Shown here piece after piece: positions 22,263-33,173 of a DNA stretch of 64,000 nt (position 1 is the first letter of the stretch; every line of letters begins with the position of its first letter). Under the pieces are notes generated by a model. The model was not told the origin of the DNA. It ran no database searches and worked only from the letters and a program-made list of their open reading frames with translations. Where the stretch lies: assembly GCF_028502605.1 (NCBI RefSeq), contig NC_079233.1:2666001-2730000 (forward strand), given 5' to 3'. The position numbers and the translations under genes are program-made. This DNA comes from Trichoderma breve. Taxonomy: Eukaryota > Ascomycota > Sordariomycetes > Hypocreales > Hypocreaceae.

Positions 22263-23678
22263 ATGGCGGGAGGTCGCAAGTCCAAGGCCGCAGCACCGGC
22301 TCGTCCCCAAAACACCCTCGTCGTCGACAATGGCGCCTGGACGCTCAAGGCCGGCCTCGTTTGCGGCGGCTCGATTCCAGAGCCTCGCGTGATCCCCAAC
22401 TGCATCGCGCGCGACCGCTCCAAGAAGATTTACGTGGGCTCCGAGCTCGAAAAGTGCCGGGACTTTAGCGAAATCCAGTTCCGGCGGCCCGTAGAAAAGG
22501 GCTACCTGGTCAACTGGGAGGCGCAGAAGGAGATTTGGGACCAGGAGCTGTTTGGCGACAAGGCAGAGGTGAAATGCGACCCCAGCGAGACGAGGCTGAT
22601 GCTCACGGAGCAGCCGAATACGCTGCCTGTGCTGCAAACCAACTGCGACCAGATTGTGTTTGAGGAATACGGGTTCTCGAGCTACTACAGAGGGATTGGT
22701 ATGTTTATCACAGGAAGAAGAGTGACGGCAACCAACTGGATTATACTAACATGTACGCTTCTCCCCCCAGGATCAACATTCAATGCCTATCACGACCTGC
22801 AGAGCCTGTTCCGCACGCCAAAAGACTCCCTCACAGCCGCAAACACGCCAGCTGAAATCATGCTGGTTGTCGACTCCGGCTTCTCGCACACAACCATCAC
22901 CCCTCTCCTCGGCGGACGACCCCTCCACTCGGCCATCAGGAGAATCGACATTGGCGGCAAGTTTCTGACAAACTACATGGCTCGACTCATCTCCCTGCGC
23001 CACTTCGACATGCGCAACGATTTATACATCGTCAACGAGATGAAGGAGGCGTCGTGCTACGTCTCCGCCGACTTCAAGGCCGACCTGGAGCGCATGTGGA
23101 AAGGAACCAGGGGAGAGAAACGCCAGGATTACCTGTCCGGGGCCGGCATCGTCAAGGATTACGTCCTGCCGGATTTCCACACCCGGCACAAGGGTATCCT
23201 CCGCGAATATGACCCCGCGCAGCACACGAAATCTAAAAAGCTTGCCGCCATGAAGGAATCGGAGGAGGACGTCTTGACGCTACGAAACGAACGGTTCGCC
23301 GTCCCCGAGCTAATCTTCCGCCCATCAGACGTGGGCATGCGGCAGCCCGGCCTTGCAGACGCCATTCAGCAGTCTCTCCACGAGCTCCCCATTGGTCTCT
23401 GGCCGGGGCTTCTCGCCAACATCGTCGTGGTGGGCGGGACCTCTTTGTTCGATGGCTTCATCCAGCGTTTACAAAAGGAGCTCGTGCAGCTTGTTCCCGA
23501 CGATTGCATAGTTCGCGTCGCTCGCCCTGCCGATCCCATCACCAACACCTGGTACGGAGCAGCCAACATGGCAAACCACCCGAACATCGACAAAGTAGCC
23601 GTCACCAAGCAGGAGTACGAAGAGCATGGCAGTGCATGGATAGCCCGCAGATTCTCGACAGGCCTCCTTACATCCTGA
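22263..23678 (+). CDS. arp6: Actin-related protein 6, SWR1 chromatin-remodelling subunit
   Basis: Two exons (22263-22698, 22771-23678) give 447 aa. It is an actin-fold nuclear protein that, in the SWR1/SRCAP complex, helps exchange H2A for H2A.Z. Recognition rests on NTLVVDNGAWTLKAGLV (phosphate loop 1), the Arp6-type FSEIQFRRPVEKGYLVNWEAQ, VVDSGFSHTTITPLLGGRPL (phosphate loop 2), RRIDIGGKFLTNYM, and the C-terminal VVVGGTSLFDGFIQRL. The length is close to fungal Arp6. The start at 22263 places MAGGRKSK directly before the fold. The 72-nt intron has donor GTATGT, branch ACTAAC and acceptor CCCAG. It is a multiple of three with no stop, so an unspliced message would insert 24 residues after YYRGI. 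It probably marks the conserved side of the cluster boundary. Confidence 0.95.
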   Translation: MAGGRKSKAAAPARPQNTLVVDNGAWTLKAGLVCGGSIPEPRVIPNCIARDRSKKIYVGSELEKCRDFSEIQFRRPVEKGYLVNWEAQKEIWDQELFGDKAEVKCDPSETRLMLTEQPNTLPVLQTNCDQIVFEEYGFSSYYRGIGMFITGRRVTATNWIILTCTLLPPGSTFNAYHDLQSLFRTPKDSLTAANTPAEIMLVVDSGFSHTTITPLLGGRPLHSAIRRIDIGGKFLTNYMARLISLRHFDMRNDLYIVNEMKEASCYVSADFKADLERMWKGTRGEKRQDYLSGAGIVKDYVLPDFHTRHKGILREYDPAQHTKSKKLAAMKESEEDVLTLRNERFAVPELIFRPSDVGMRQPGLADAIQQSLHELPIGLWPGLLANIVVVGGTSLFDGFIQRLQKELVQLVPDDCIVRVARPADPITNTWYGAANMANHPNIDKVAVTKQEYEEHGSAWIARRFSTGLLTS

Positions 23679-24673
23679 ACAAGGGAGAGAGAGCCTTGGC
23701 TTGGGTACCGCAGTGTCTTTGATGCCTGGCGTTTATACTTCACAACAGAAGGCTACATGTAAGATGCGGCGGTCTGGGCGTAGGATGGACATGCACGACT
23801 TCTTCCCATGATTGGATAAGGGCGGCAGTTGCGCAAGTGCCAAGAGAATCACTGCGCAACATCTTGTCTCGTCACAAAACACGCCAAGCATTCCAATTCA
23901 CACTTGTAATGTGTTAGAAACGCTTTCCGATAGGTTTTGTTCTCACCCGGAGCGAGCTTCCGATCGAAACAATTATGTGGGAATTCTCGCCAAGAACATA
24001 TGCCAATACCGTCTCAGCGAACAAGTCGAATCATAATACTGCCAAGCAAGACGGTCGAATTACCAGAGACGAGTTTTCCTTGCAATCTACCAGGCAGCAG
24101 AATGGACATGAAACCATGACCCGAAGAAGAAGAGGGGACGCGCAAGCAAGGGGAGCAGTCATTTGGTTCGATTTCAAAAGGCTAGGCTAGGTGCACCCGA
24201 AGAACAAGTCCATCATACCAAGTCCCACCCAGCCGACATTTCCCATCAAATCGCTATATGCGGAGCAATCAAATACGTCTATTGAACTTTAATCATAAAA
24301 ACAAATGATATGATGCGTTCATGATTCCGTGCTTCTCGGCGAGTTTCGGCGTCTCGGCATTCCTCTAGTTGACTGTATGCATGGCGCTGTCATCGGGAGG
24401 TCATGGTGCCAGACTATGTATGCGGGTGGATGTGGCTTGTAAAGATGAAAGGAGAGTCGCTCATTATACTCCATACGCCGTCATAAGTTGGGAGTCGTGT
24501 ACCCAAAAGGTTAGAGGAGAGGTTCCATTGATATCATGGCTTGCATGGCATTAAAAAAAAGAAATGGGAGGAGAGAGGAGAAGATCGGCCCATGCTGATC
24601 AAAGACGGCCCAGGCCTCGACCCCGGGACACACACCCTGTATGACTGGTTAGCTTTCACACTTCATAGCCGGG
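23679..24673. other. Convergent 3' flanks of arp6 and the F-box gene
   Basis: About 1 kb with no supported gene. It holds only short open frames without family resemblance, and the 3' untranslated regions of two convergent genes. Confidence 0.5.
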
Positions 24674-26570
24674 TTATATCAGGTCCAAGAGGGGGTGAGC
24701 TTTACAATCGCACTGTTGTTTGCTGCGTTAGCAATCCGTGTATTCACTTGTCAATCTGGTGTGGGGACTTACGTGGTTCATCGAACATCCTTCATTGTGA
24801 GTGGTGCAGTATCCAGCACAGCACTTTTTGCACACCCTCTGGGTAAGGTTAATGCAATCATCGCACTGCGGTTTTTCGCCTCTACGTTAGTTCTCTCTAA
24901 TATAGAAAGCATAGTCACGGAGAGAAGAAGGGGGTAATGCTCACATTGTTGCCGCATTCCCAGCAACTCTTCGACACTCGTGGCTACGCAGTCAATCATT
25001 AGCTGGATATTTCTCCCAATGTGAAACATTGCATTGTGATGATGGTGATGCCTGCGACTCTTCAAACAACAAGGGGATTGGGGTTGGGACAAACACTGCC
25101 TACAAATTCGAGAGGTCTGTCTTCGAGACTGGCCTGATCGGCTGGTCTAATCCATCCCCGGCTCGTCATGTCGCAGAATTTAGGTTTCCACTACGATTTC
25201 CCTTCTCTTCCTGGGCTCGAGCGAGTGTACATGAATGACAGAGACCGTTTCGTACCTTTTTCATGGTCGGAGTTGCGAAATCCAATTCGTCAAAGTCATT
25301 GACCACATCATCGTCGTCAACAATGGTGACCTGTGTCTCAAAATGGCCCCCGAAACTCTGGCCGGGAAGCACATAGCATGATTCGCACCACCATTTGTTG
25401 CAGCTGGTGCAGTATCGCTCGCGGATACAGTCCATACATCTAGGCACAAACGAGCTACATGGCTCTCTGGGGTTGATCGCCGCTCTAAGGGCCGAAGAAA
25501 AGAGAGGCAGCGGTGCTAGTAGCGGTAAGTTGGCGACTGCGCCGCTGTTCGGAAGAGTGAGGCCTTCGGGAGCGTCGTGGCAGCTCTCACAGCCAAGGAG
25601 AGCATGGGTAGCCACAGCGGGAGCGCTATCAAGATCCGATCCGCCCTTGTAGGCCGGCGAATTTCGGTGTCGTGACCCGCGGCAGAGAACGGCATCGAAG
25701 GCTATGATGCCCTGACAGGCGAGCATGCAGTTGGCCCACTCCTGGCTGACAGACCGAGGCAGGATGCGGCCCTTCTTGTTCCACCAAGCATCGCCTTGGT
25801 TCTGTAGCGAGGATGCCAGAGCCATCTGGCTCTTCTGGTTCCACTCTGCACTAATAGACGCTCCGGATGGATCGGGTTGCTGTGCAGCAGCCAACACGTC
25901 CCTGGGGCCAAAGACGTAGAGCGCCTTGAGACTGGGGGAGCCGGCTCGCCGGGTTGGGCGACAAGCATACTGAAGTGTTTGGCGAAGCTTGCCGTGGTTC
26001 AGGTTCTTGACTTCACGAATGGACAAGACGCGAACATTGAAACTGGCATCATTGATAATTTCATGGCAGAGCTCCGAAGTCACGGAGAGCCCGTCAAGTA
26101 CCAGAGTCTGAACATTCTGCAGAATGCTCTGTCGCCGAAGGGTTGAAAAGATGCCCCTCAGCGGGCCGGAGTAGAAGCTGTGAAAAAGTCAGCTTAGCAT
26201 CGTATGACATGGTATGATACAGGGAACCGCCATGCACTCACTCATCTTCGGTGAGGTTTTCATCTAGCTGAACATTGCGCCAGACCTCGCCTCCATGATC
26301 GATCTTGTCAATCTCAAACTGGACTGCCTTGATGTGAGATAAATCAAGATGACGGAAAACTCCTGGGGTCTCTCGGATGAGGGCTCGGAAAGCTCGGCTT
26401 GTAGCAGCGAGGCTCAGGACACTCGACACGGGCAAATAGGGAATAATGTGTCTTAAGATGAGAGAGTTGTGGATGGTGTCATAGAGGGTAGTGGCTAATT
26501 CCTCCGTCTCCGATGTCGCCAGTAGTTGGAGCTCTTCACGCGTTGGGTCGTCGACGGTAGCTAAGCTCAT
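24674..26570 (-). CDS. F-box protein with cysteine-rich C-terminal region
   Basis: A likely substrate adaptor of an SCF ubiquitin ligase. Exon 1 (26242-26570) starts MSLATVDDPTREEL and carries the F-box at about residues 35-70 (LRHIIPYLPVSSVLSLAATSRAFRALI). A 64-nt intron joins it to exon 2 (from 26177), which reads DFYSGPLRGIF and NVQTLVLDGLSV. Exon 2 includes the cysteine cluster CMDCIRERYCTSCNKWWCESCY. The end is unresolved. Exon 2 may run to a stop at 25166 after VRNGLCHSC. More likely it splices to exons near 24945-24983 (SKSCWECGNN), 24773-24865 (CDDCINLTQRVCKKC...HNEGCSMNH) and 24674-24712 (CDCKAHPLLDLI, stop). The last three keep phase with each other. Two joins upstream are possible: a donor at 25255 with a 272-nt intron, or a later donor after EEKGN. 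The cysteine pattern of the tail resembles other fungal F-box proteins. Confidence 0.7.
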
Positions 26571-28737
26571 GTCAGGCTACCTGGACCTTGGAGAACGAAA
26601 GACTTCGCGGGCGATGGAGATTCGTCGCAGGCGAGATAAAGCCGTGATCTTGTGGCCAGGTGAAGCCAGCACGAGGAAAGATGAAGGATGATATGATATG
26701 CAGATGTTAGGTGGGGAAGGAATTGGGGAAGCTTCCGTGTAGCTAAGTTTACGGTCTAGGTTGAAAGAGATGGTGGCTGAAAAGCTAAGAGTCTTCTGAA
26801 AGTAATGAGAGACCAGCGCTCAACGCTTTTCTCAACAAGCAGATAAAATAAGGATAGATGGAGAGCGGGAATAACATGAGAGTTGGAAGTTTGACAGATG
26901 GGAGGCCAGTGATATATGCACTTGGTGGTTACCCAGAACGGATGCCCTACCTAATACACAAGTACAAAGCACCTCCTCGATTAGAGCGCCTGTACACGGT
27001 GGGCACACGTGCTATACGTTGGTACAACCTTGTTTATAAGCAGTAAGACAATCTCAGATTACACGGCAGAAATGCTCTGCTGAGAGAGACACAGCTGCCG
27101 CCAGTCAGACTGGGCGGTCTGGTCCTTACTCGTGCATGGAGCGAGACGTGGCCGAAGCTTAGAACCGCCTGTATGAGAGACGAAATAACTACTGCCACAT
27201 GGAGTATAGACTTTCTCGGCGCCTGGGCTATGGCTAGCTTGGCTAAGACAGGGCAATCTTGGACTAAGACCACACCTTCACCTTATCAGGCTATGGATGG
27301 CCAATCCCAACGCACGGGAGATTGGGGGCGCCGTATAGCCAGATGGGGGGCCCTTCTCCCAACGGCAGCTTGTAGGTGAGCTCCGTGGTGGGATTTCAGC
27401 AGCGCCAGCGGCGGCTGCGTCGACCGAACTGGCCCAGGCGAGGCGAGGTGAACCTAACAGAAGAAGTGCCGAAGGACCGAAGCAACCTCCATTTGGTGAA
27501 ATAATAAAGAAATTAGTAAATTCCTTGCGGATATGGATCATCGGCTGAGATGGAGGGACTGTGTGTGGCGAATGGGCGACCAAGACGTAATGCGTTTATG
27601 TAGCACTCTCAGTAGGTATGTAACGTCCCTAGAGATTCGTCATTTTTGGGAGCTCCCACCATGCGCGAGGTGGCATAATCTGGCTGGATCTTGGGAGACG
27701 AATCAGAAGAGGCAACGATTCACACTCTCAAGCTTCGACGGATGAGCTCTCACCACCCAACCGCCGTTACCCCACAAAATCCCAAATCCTCCCCCCTGTC
27801 CATGGAAGAAGACAATCAAGAGCAGCACGAGCACTGCAGCCAGAAACTTGCAGTGCGTGGGGTCTCTTCAGAGGAACAAAGAAAAAGCACTGTTGACATG
27901 TCCCATGTGTTTGGACAACTGGAAAATTGCAATCGTAGTTCCTTTGAATGGTATTCGCTTTGCTGGCTGGCTGTACGTGTGCAATGATAGCTCCGCCCAC
28001 AAGCGTGTCAAGCCCCCTCTTTGCTGCCACTTTCGTTTCATCTCAAGGGTCTGCATGCACCGGAACGGCGGAGCTCTGCCGTCCAGCATCCGAACTGATG
28101 AGCAAGATCTCTCGGCGTGGGGGAGAGTTTTGGTCGCACGGCGGCAGCTTCATTTTGCGGGGCAGCTTGGCTGACACCTTGAACATGGATCTCCTCATTT
28201 CATTGCTGTTAGTAAGCCAACGACGAGACTCAACGGCACTTCGAGCTGCATCTGTTTTGAGAACTCCATTTGGTCGTGTCTGTAGTACTGAAATGGCCTT
28301 TTGAATGGTCATAAAATGATGCTTGACGGATTACATTGCCTTTGAGAATGACCTCTTGGCAGTCACGATGCAGATACTGAATGCACGTGATTTTGCACGT
28401 GCGCCCACAAGTGTGCTTACATCATGTTGCAGAACACCAAAGCTCCGTGCTTCGTAGAATTGCACGGAATGCTGACTTATCGCAATTGCCCCTCTAGACG
28501 TTTCTGCCGCGTCTTCCAGCTGTCGCCTTCGCAACGGCGTAGGTAATCCAGACATCTATTTTTAATCGTTGATATTGCGGCAACTGAGAAATGGAAGCTA
28601 TTTGTATTTGTATTAATCAACCTCCGTGCAACTGTGGCTTTCTGGCTGCGTCCCTTTCCTTTCCTTGGAAACTGTCCAACCTTTGCTCATATAACAAAGA
28701 GCTGCGTCTAGGCGTAGCATAATAATATCAGACCAGC
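26571..28737. other. Intergenic region between the divergent F-box and Ufd1-like genes
   Basis: 2.2 kb with no supported gene. Short frames such as 26858-27046 and 27848-28174 show no domain and no coherent splicing. It serves as the promoter region for both flanking genes. Confidence 0.5.
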
Positions 28738-31017
28738 ATGGACGAGCCTATCTGTCTTCGGTGGTCGGATTCGTTCGCCATACTCCCTCCCTCCGATCCA
28801 ACCGGCAGCAAGCTTCCGGGAGACAAGATTATCCTCCCTCCTTCTGCTCTCCAGCAACTACTCTCGGCTTCGTCTGCCCGAGCAGCGACGACATCCTCCA
28901 ATGGTAGCAACGGTTACTTCGGCTCTAGCTATCTGAGTAACCAGTCGTACGGACAAGAGACACAGCAGCTTCCAAATCCTCTTATTTTCCGTCTTGTCAA
29001 CCCGAAGAACCACAATGTGGTGTACGCTGGCATCAGAGAGTTTTCTGCGCCAGAGGGGACCATTGGATTGAGTTCATTACTCCTCGAGGCTCTAGCCATC
29101 GGCTCCGATGATTACGTGTCAACGACCCCCGATGTCATAGATATCGAGAATCCTGAGGACTTGGAGAGCAAAAATGCTACCCCAGAGAGCAGCCGGATAA
29201 CCGTACATGCTGTAGAGCTTCAAAAGGGAACATATGTACGGCTGCGACCCCTCGAAGCTGGGTATGATCCCGACGACTGGAAACCCTTGTTAGAACGTCA
29301 GCTTCGGCAAAACTTCACAACGTTGACAAAGAACACGGTCATTCCCGTTCAAGGCTCGCAAGGAGAGAATTTCAAGCTCTTGGTGGATAAGTTTGCGCCG
29401 GATGGTGACGGCATCTGCGTTATCGATACAGATTTAGAGGTTGATATTGAAGCTCTGAACGAAGAACAAGCTCGAGAGACAATGCGCCAGATCATTGCAA
29501 AAGGACAGTCGGGCGCTTCCGGTGGTAGTTCCAAGGGCGGCGAGTTGAGCATCTGGAAAGACACAGAAGGGCAAGTAGTGCCTGGTCAATATGTCGATTA
29601 TACGCTTCCGTCATGGGATCGATCACAGGATCTGGTCATCTCTCTAAGTGGAATCTCTGATGCGGATGGTTTGGATTTATTCATCACACCGAAGTCGCGC
29701 CAACAGAGGTCTTTGCCACGAGACTCAGCCCATGTGTTCGGCGACTTCTCACCGGCTCAGAATGGCATCAAGTCCATCACGATATCACCGACCAATGTCG
29801 AAATTGAAGATGCTGAGAGTCTCCTTATATCGGTTCACGCCTACCAGGATGCCGACTTTGATACAGCTCCGACCAACACAACCCCCTACACTTACACTAT
29901 TCGGGCGAAGACCGCTTCTCTGAAAGAAAAATCTACTGCTGAAGCTATGGAGCTCGACCAGGAACATTCCACAGATGAGGAACAGTGTTCAAACTGCTTA
30001 CAATGGGTTCCAAAGCGGACCATGGTTCTACACCAAAACTTTTGTCTGAGGAACAATATTCTCTGCCCTATCTGCAAGTCGGTCTTCAAAAAGGGCTCGC
30101 CCGAATATGACGCCCACTGGCACTGCAGCCACGACGAAGCCCACGGGGACTCGACCTTTAGCAAAGCTAAACACGACCATGTATTCCACACTGACCGCAA
30201 TTGTCCGGCTTGTGATTTCTCAACCAATTCACTCTCAGACCTGGCACGCCACCGCACAAGCGTTTGCCCCGGCAAAATTATTCTTTGCCGATTTTGCCAT
30301 CTTGAAGTTCCTCAAGAAGGCGACCCCTTTAACCCGTCACCTGAGGTTGTCCTCTCGGGAATGACAGCTCACGAACTGGCAGATGGGGCCCGTACTACGG
30401 AGTGCCATCTGTGTGACAAAATAATTCGTCTCCGAGACATGGAAACTCACTTAAAGCACCACGAACTCGACAAGGTGAGCCGATCTAAACCTTCAATCTG
30501 CCGGAATGTCAATTGCGGAAGAACACTATACGGCGTTGGGTCGAAGGGGCAGATTGGCACGCCGGGCTCTCAAGTCAAAGCCCCAGGCAACGACATTGGC
30601 CTTTGCTCATTATGTTTTGGGCCCTTGTACGTTAGCATGCATGATCCTGATGGCAAAGCTCTACGACGAAGAATTGAGAGAAGGTATCTCAGCCAGCTGA
30701 TGGCAGGGTGCGGGAAATCACATTGCGCAAATGAGTGGTGCAAGACTGGACGATCAAACACTGGCCTCGAAGCCAAGGGATCATCCGCTGCGGCGGCACT
30801 TCCTCTCGTTAAACCGTTTCTTCCAGGAGCACTTGATGCCTCGCAACCATGCTACTTTTGCGTTGACGAAGCAAGCCAGACAGGCCGCAAACTGGCAGAG
30901 CTGGTGGCTGCCGAAAAGGCTTGGGACCTTGAGTGGTGTGTTGCCGCCGCTGAATACGAAAAGGCCAGTTTAGATAAGATGAGGGATTGGCTGCAGGCAT
31001 GGGCGCCTAGAAAGTAG
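28738..31017 (+). CDS. Ufd1-like / zinc-finger / AZUL ubiquitin-pathway protein
   Basis: An intronless 759-aa protein with three recognisable parts. Residues 1 to about 240 resemble the Ufd1 double-psi-barrel fold (LPGDKIILPPSALQQLL, LIFRLVNP, VHAVELQKGTYVRLRPLEAGY). In Ufd1 this region binds ubiquitin with Cdc48/p97. About 416-560 carries TRAF-like and C2H2-like zinc fingers (CSNCLQWVPKRTMVLHQNFC, CPICKSVF, NCPACDFSTNSLSDLARHRTSVC, CRFCHLEVP). About 640-720 is an AZUL-type zinc domain, as at the N terminus of Ube3A (YLSQLMAGCGKSHCANEWCKTG with a later CYFC). It is twice as long as canonical Ufd1, so it is not the Npl4 partner itself. A role in recognising or delivering ubiquitylated proteins is inferred. 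The first ATG of the frame is used. Confidence 0.8.
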   Translation: MDEPICLRWSDSFAILPPSDPTGSKLPGDKIILPPSALQQLLSASSARAATTSSNGSNGYFGSSYLSNQSYGQETQQLPNPLIFRLVNPKNHNVVYAGIREFSAPEGTIGLSSLLLEALAIGSDDYVSTTPDVIDIENPEDLESKNATPESSRITVHAVELQKGTYVRLRPLEAGYDPDDWKPLLERQLRQNFTTLTKNTVIPVQGSQGENFKLLVDKFAPDGDGICVIDTDLEVDIEALNEEQARETMRQIIAKGQSGASGGSSKGGELSIWKDTEGQVVPGQYVDYTLPSWDRSQDLVISLSGISDADGLDLFITPKSRQQRSLPRDSAHVFGDFSPAQNGIKSITISPTNVEIEDAESLLISVHAYQDADFDTAPTNTTPYTYTIRAKTASLKEKSTAEAMELDQEHSTDEEQCSNCLQWVPKRTMVLHQNFCLRNNILCPICKSVFKKGSPEYDAHWHCSHDEAHGDSTFSKAKHDHVFHTDRNCPACDFSTNSLSDLARHRTSVCPGKIILCRFCHLEVPQEGDPFNPSPEVVLSGMTAHELADGARTTECHLCDKIIRLRDMETHLKHHELDKVSRSKPSICRNVNCGRTLYGVGSKGQIGTPGSQVKAPGNDIGLCSLCFGPLYVSMHDPDGKALRRRIERRYLSQLMAGCGKSHCANEWCKTGRSNTGLEAKGSSAAAALPLVKPFLPGALDASQPCYFCVDEASQTGRKLAELVAAEKAWDLEWCVAAAEYEKASLDKMRDWLQAWAPRK

Positions 31018-33173
31018 ACTGGTGATGGGATCATGGCATAGATTAGATGGTTGAGAGCTTTGTATCATATATTGCATGGCATTGCGTTGGTCAAAGATAC
31101 CCCGGACATTGTTGCTCTACACAAAGAATCTATCGAGTTAGCTTAGCATATAGACTCGCCTTGGAATTTTACATTAATCAATTGCTTTGCCCTTGCAGCC
31201 AGCATGAATCTGGAGCTAAGTTCAATTTTGTTGCTGCCGGCTAAATGGTTCCAACAGCGGGATCGGAGCCAAGCAGCACCATTCACATGTGTTTTGATGA
31301 CGTTGATTCGCCGGAGTGCCGATCAATGATCTCATAATGAGGCCGACTCCAAGTAAAAAATATCATTGTGCAGCACAGGGCTAATTTTTGCAAATACCCA
31401 CGGACAGCACTCATAGGCTCTCGAAGAAGCAGAAGCAACAGAGGAAGATAAGAACACTGGTAAAATACGAGTAATGGCGCGCGCACGTATAAGCTCGAAG
31501 GATTGCTGGCTAACGGGTTTGGACGGATTTGGCGAAGCAAAGACAAAAGTCCGGTTCCGGGGTTTGCTGTGGAGGAGGTACTTTGTACTGGCGTTGAGAA
31601 CCTCGGAAGATTCAGGTACAAGACAAGCAAACAAGACTCGACCCAGCGTGCATACGAACAAAGTCGGCTGCACTGCCATTCGAGCACAGCCTGGAGTTTT
31701 GGACAGCTTTATGGAACAAAGGACTCGCGACTGCATTCTAATCAATCTCAAGGTAAGCAATAAGCAGCCCAATGATTATAATATCAAGCCCATCATCCCA
31801 GATCCGGGAAATGAAGCAAACAAACGAAGCTTGATTCTACTGCCTTAGTACCACTCTTAGCAGGGCACATGTCCTGGGCTTAGCACCTACGCGTACGAGT
31901 GGACTTGAGTCCGGCTGTCCCGAAAGTACCTGGTAGCAGCGAGATACTTTTGGATGCTGACCGGGTAATTGGAGATGGCCGCTGGGAGAATCCAGTAGGA
32001 AGCAGAACAGCTACGGTGACCATGGGAGAGGCGCAATCAGGCGCATCGTATCTGACGGAAGCAATGCGTATAGAAGGCCGTGATCAATCCAAGGTGGGCT
32101 AGAGCCAGTCTCACGGCCATGTTTTGCCTCCAGATTTGCTTTGTAGAACGTTGGTTGAGGCTGAAGGGATTGAATCTGGGACTGAATCCAATGGATGGAT
32201 GGATCAATGGCTGCTGTAGGCCCCATTTCAGCGGACTCTAGGCTGCCTCTAGGCACTGCAACCCGCTGTAGCCCAGCTCAACAAGCGGCCATGGAATACG
32301 CTCTGGAACGCTGTGGCGGCCACCCGCAGGCTCAACCGCCCGGATTTGTACCTCCCCTGGCTGGGGTACTTGTGGACAGCTCCCCATATTTGCATCGTTA
32401 CAAGGTGGGGGAGGTGATTCTGCCCACGCTGACCGTTATCGTTGTCCCGCTTTCAACATCCATATCCAGACCAACCTCGCATTTCCCGGGCACGCAACTA
32501 TCACGAACTTGCATTCGCATTGCATCGCGTCGCATCCCGACCGCCTCATCCACGGCCTCTTTCTCAGCCTCTTTGCATCTGCGCTTTTGCTTCTCTTCCG
32601 GCCTGCGTTCGCCAAGCCAATATCCGGCCACTAAGGCGGTCCAGATCGAAGCTGCTGCTTGCTTGGGGCAAGTCTATTGACGTGCGAAGCTCCTCCTTTG
32701 CCACCCGCCATCTTCGAGTCGCCCGACAAATAAAGCGCTCGGTATTTCTGCCGCACGAAGCAACTGGCTGCCCGTCAGAGGCGTCGATCGCAGACACCAC
32801 TATGCAACACCTGCTTCCTACAGCAGTCTGAAGCAGTTCCTGTTGAGTCGCCAGTTCCTGTGGCGGATCGCAAGGAAGCGAGGCACTCGTCTCTTAGCTC
32901 CTCTCTCGCGTGCGCCATCTATTAGGCGCATGACCCTGGAGCATCTCTGCGCCGGTTCTCGATAATCGTCGCATTAGATCTGGATAGACGACCTGCGAGT
33001 CCCCTGTTGAGATAATCGTAGGACCAACTCGTATCTCAACCAACCCGCCGATCCTCGCTTGATTACCTTCCAAGCATCGTATTCCCCTCGTTCATTATTG
33101 TTTGATTTTCTTTTCATCTTTTCTTCATCTGGATTTCTTCTTCATTTCGTTGCGCATCTTTTGCATTTTCACA
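31018..33173. other. Intergenic region and long leader of sip5
   Basis: 2.1 kb without a supported gene. From about 32400 to 33173 the sequence is strongly CT-rich, as in long fungal 5' leaders. Several short upstream ATG frames occur (for example one at 33102 in frame with sip5 but with a hydrophobic, unconserved start). Confidence 0.5.

Noticed and set aside
33102..33173. Upstream in-frame ATG of sip5
   Set aside because: It would add a hydrophobic stretch and abolish the N-terminal MGNTNTKE myristoylation signal seen in the family.
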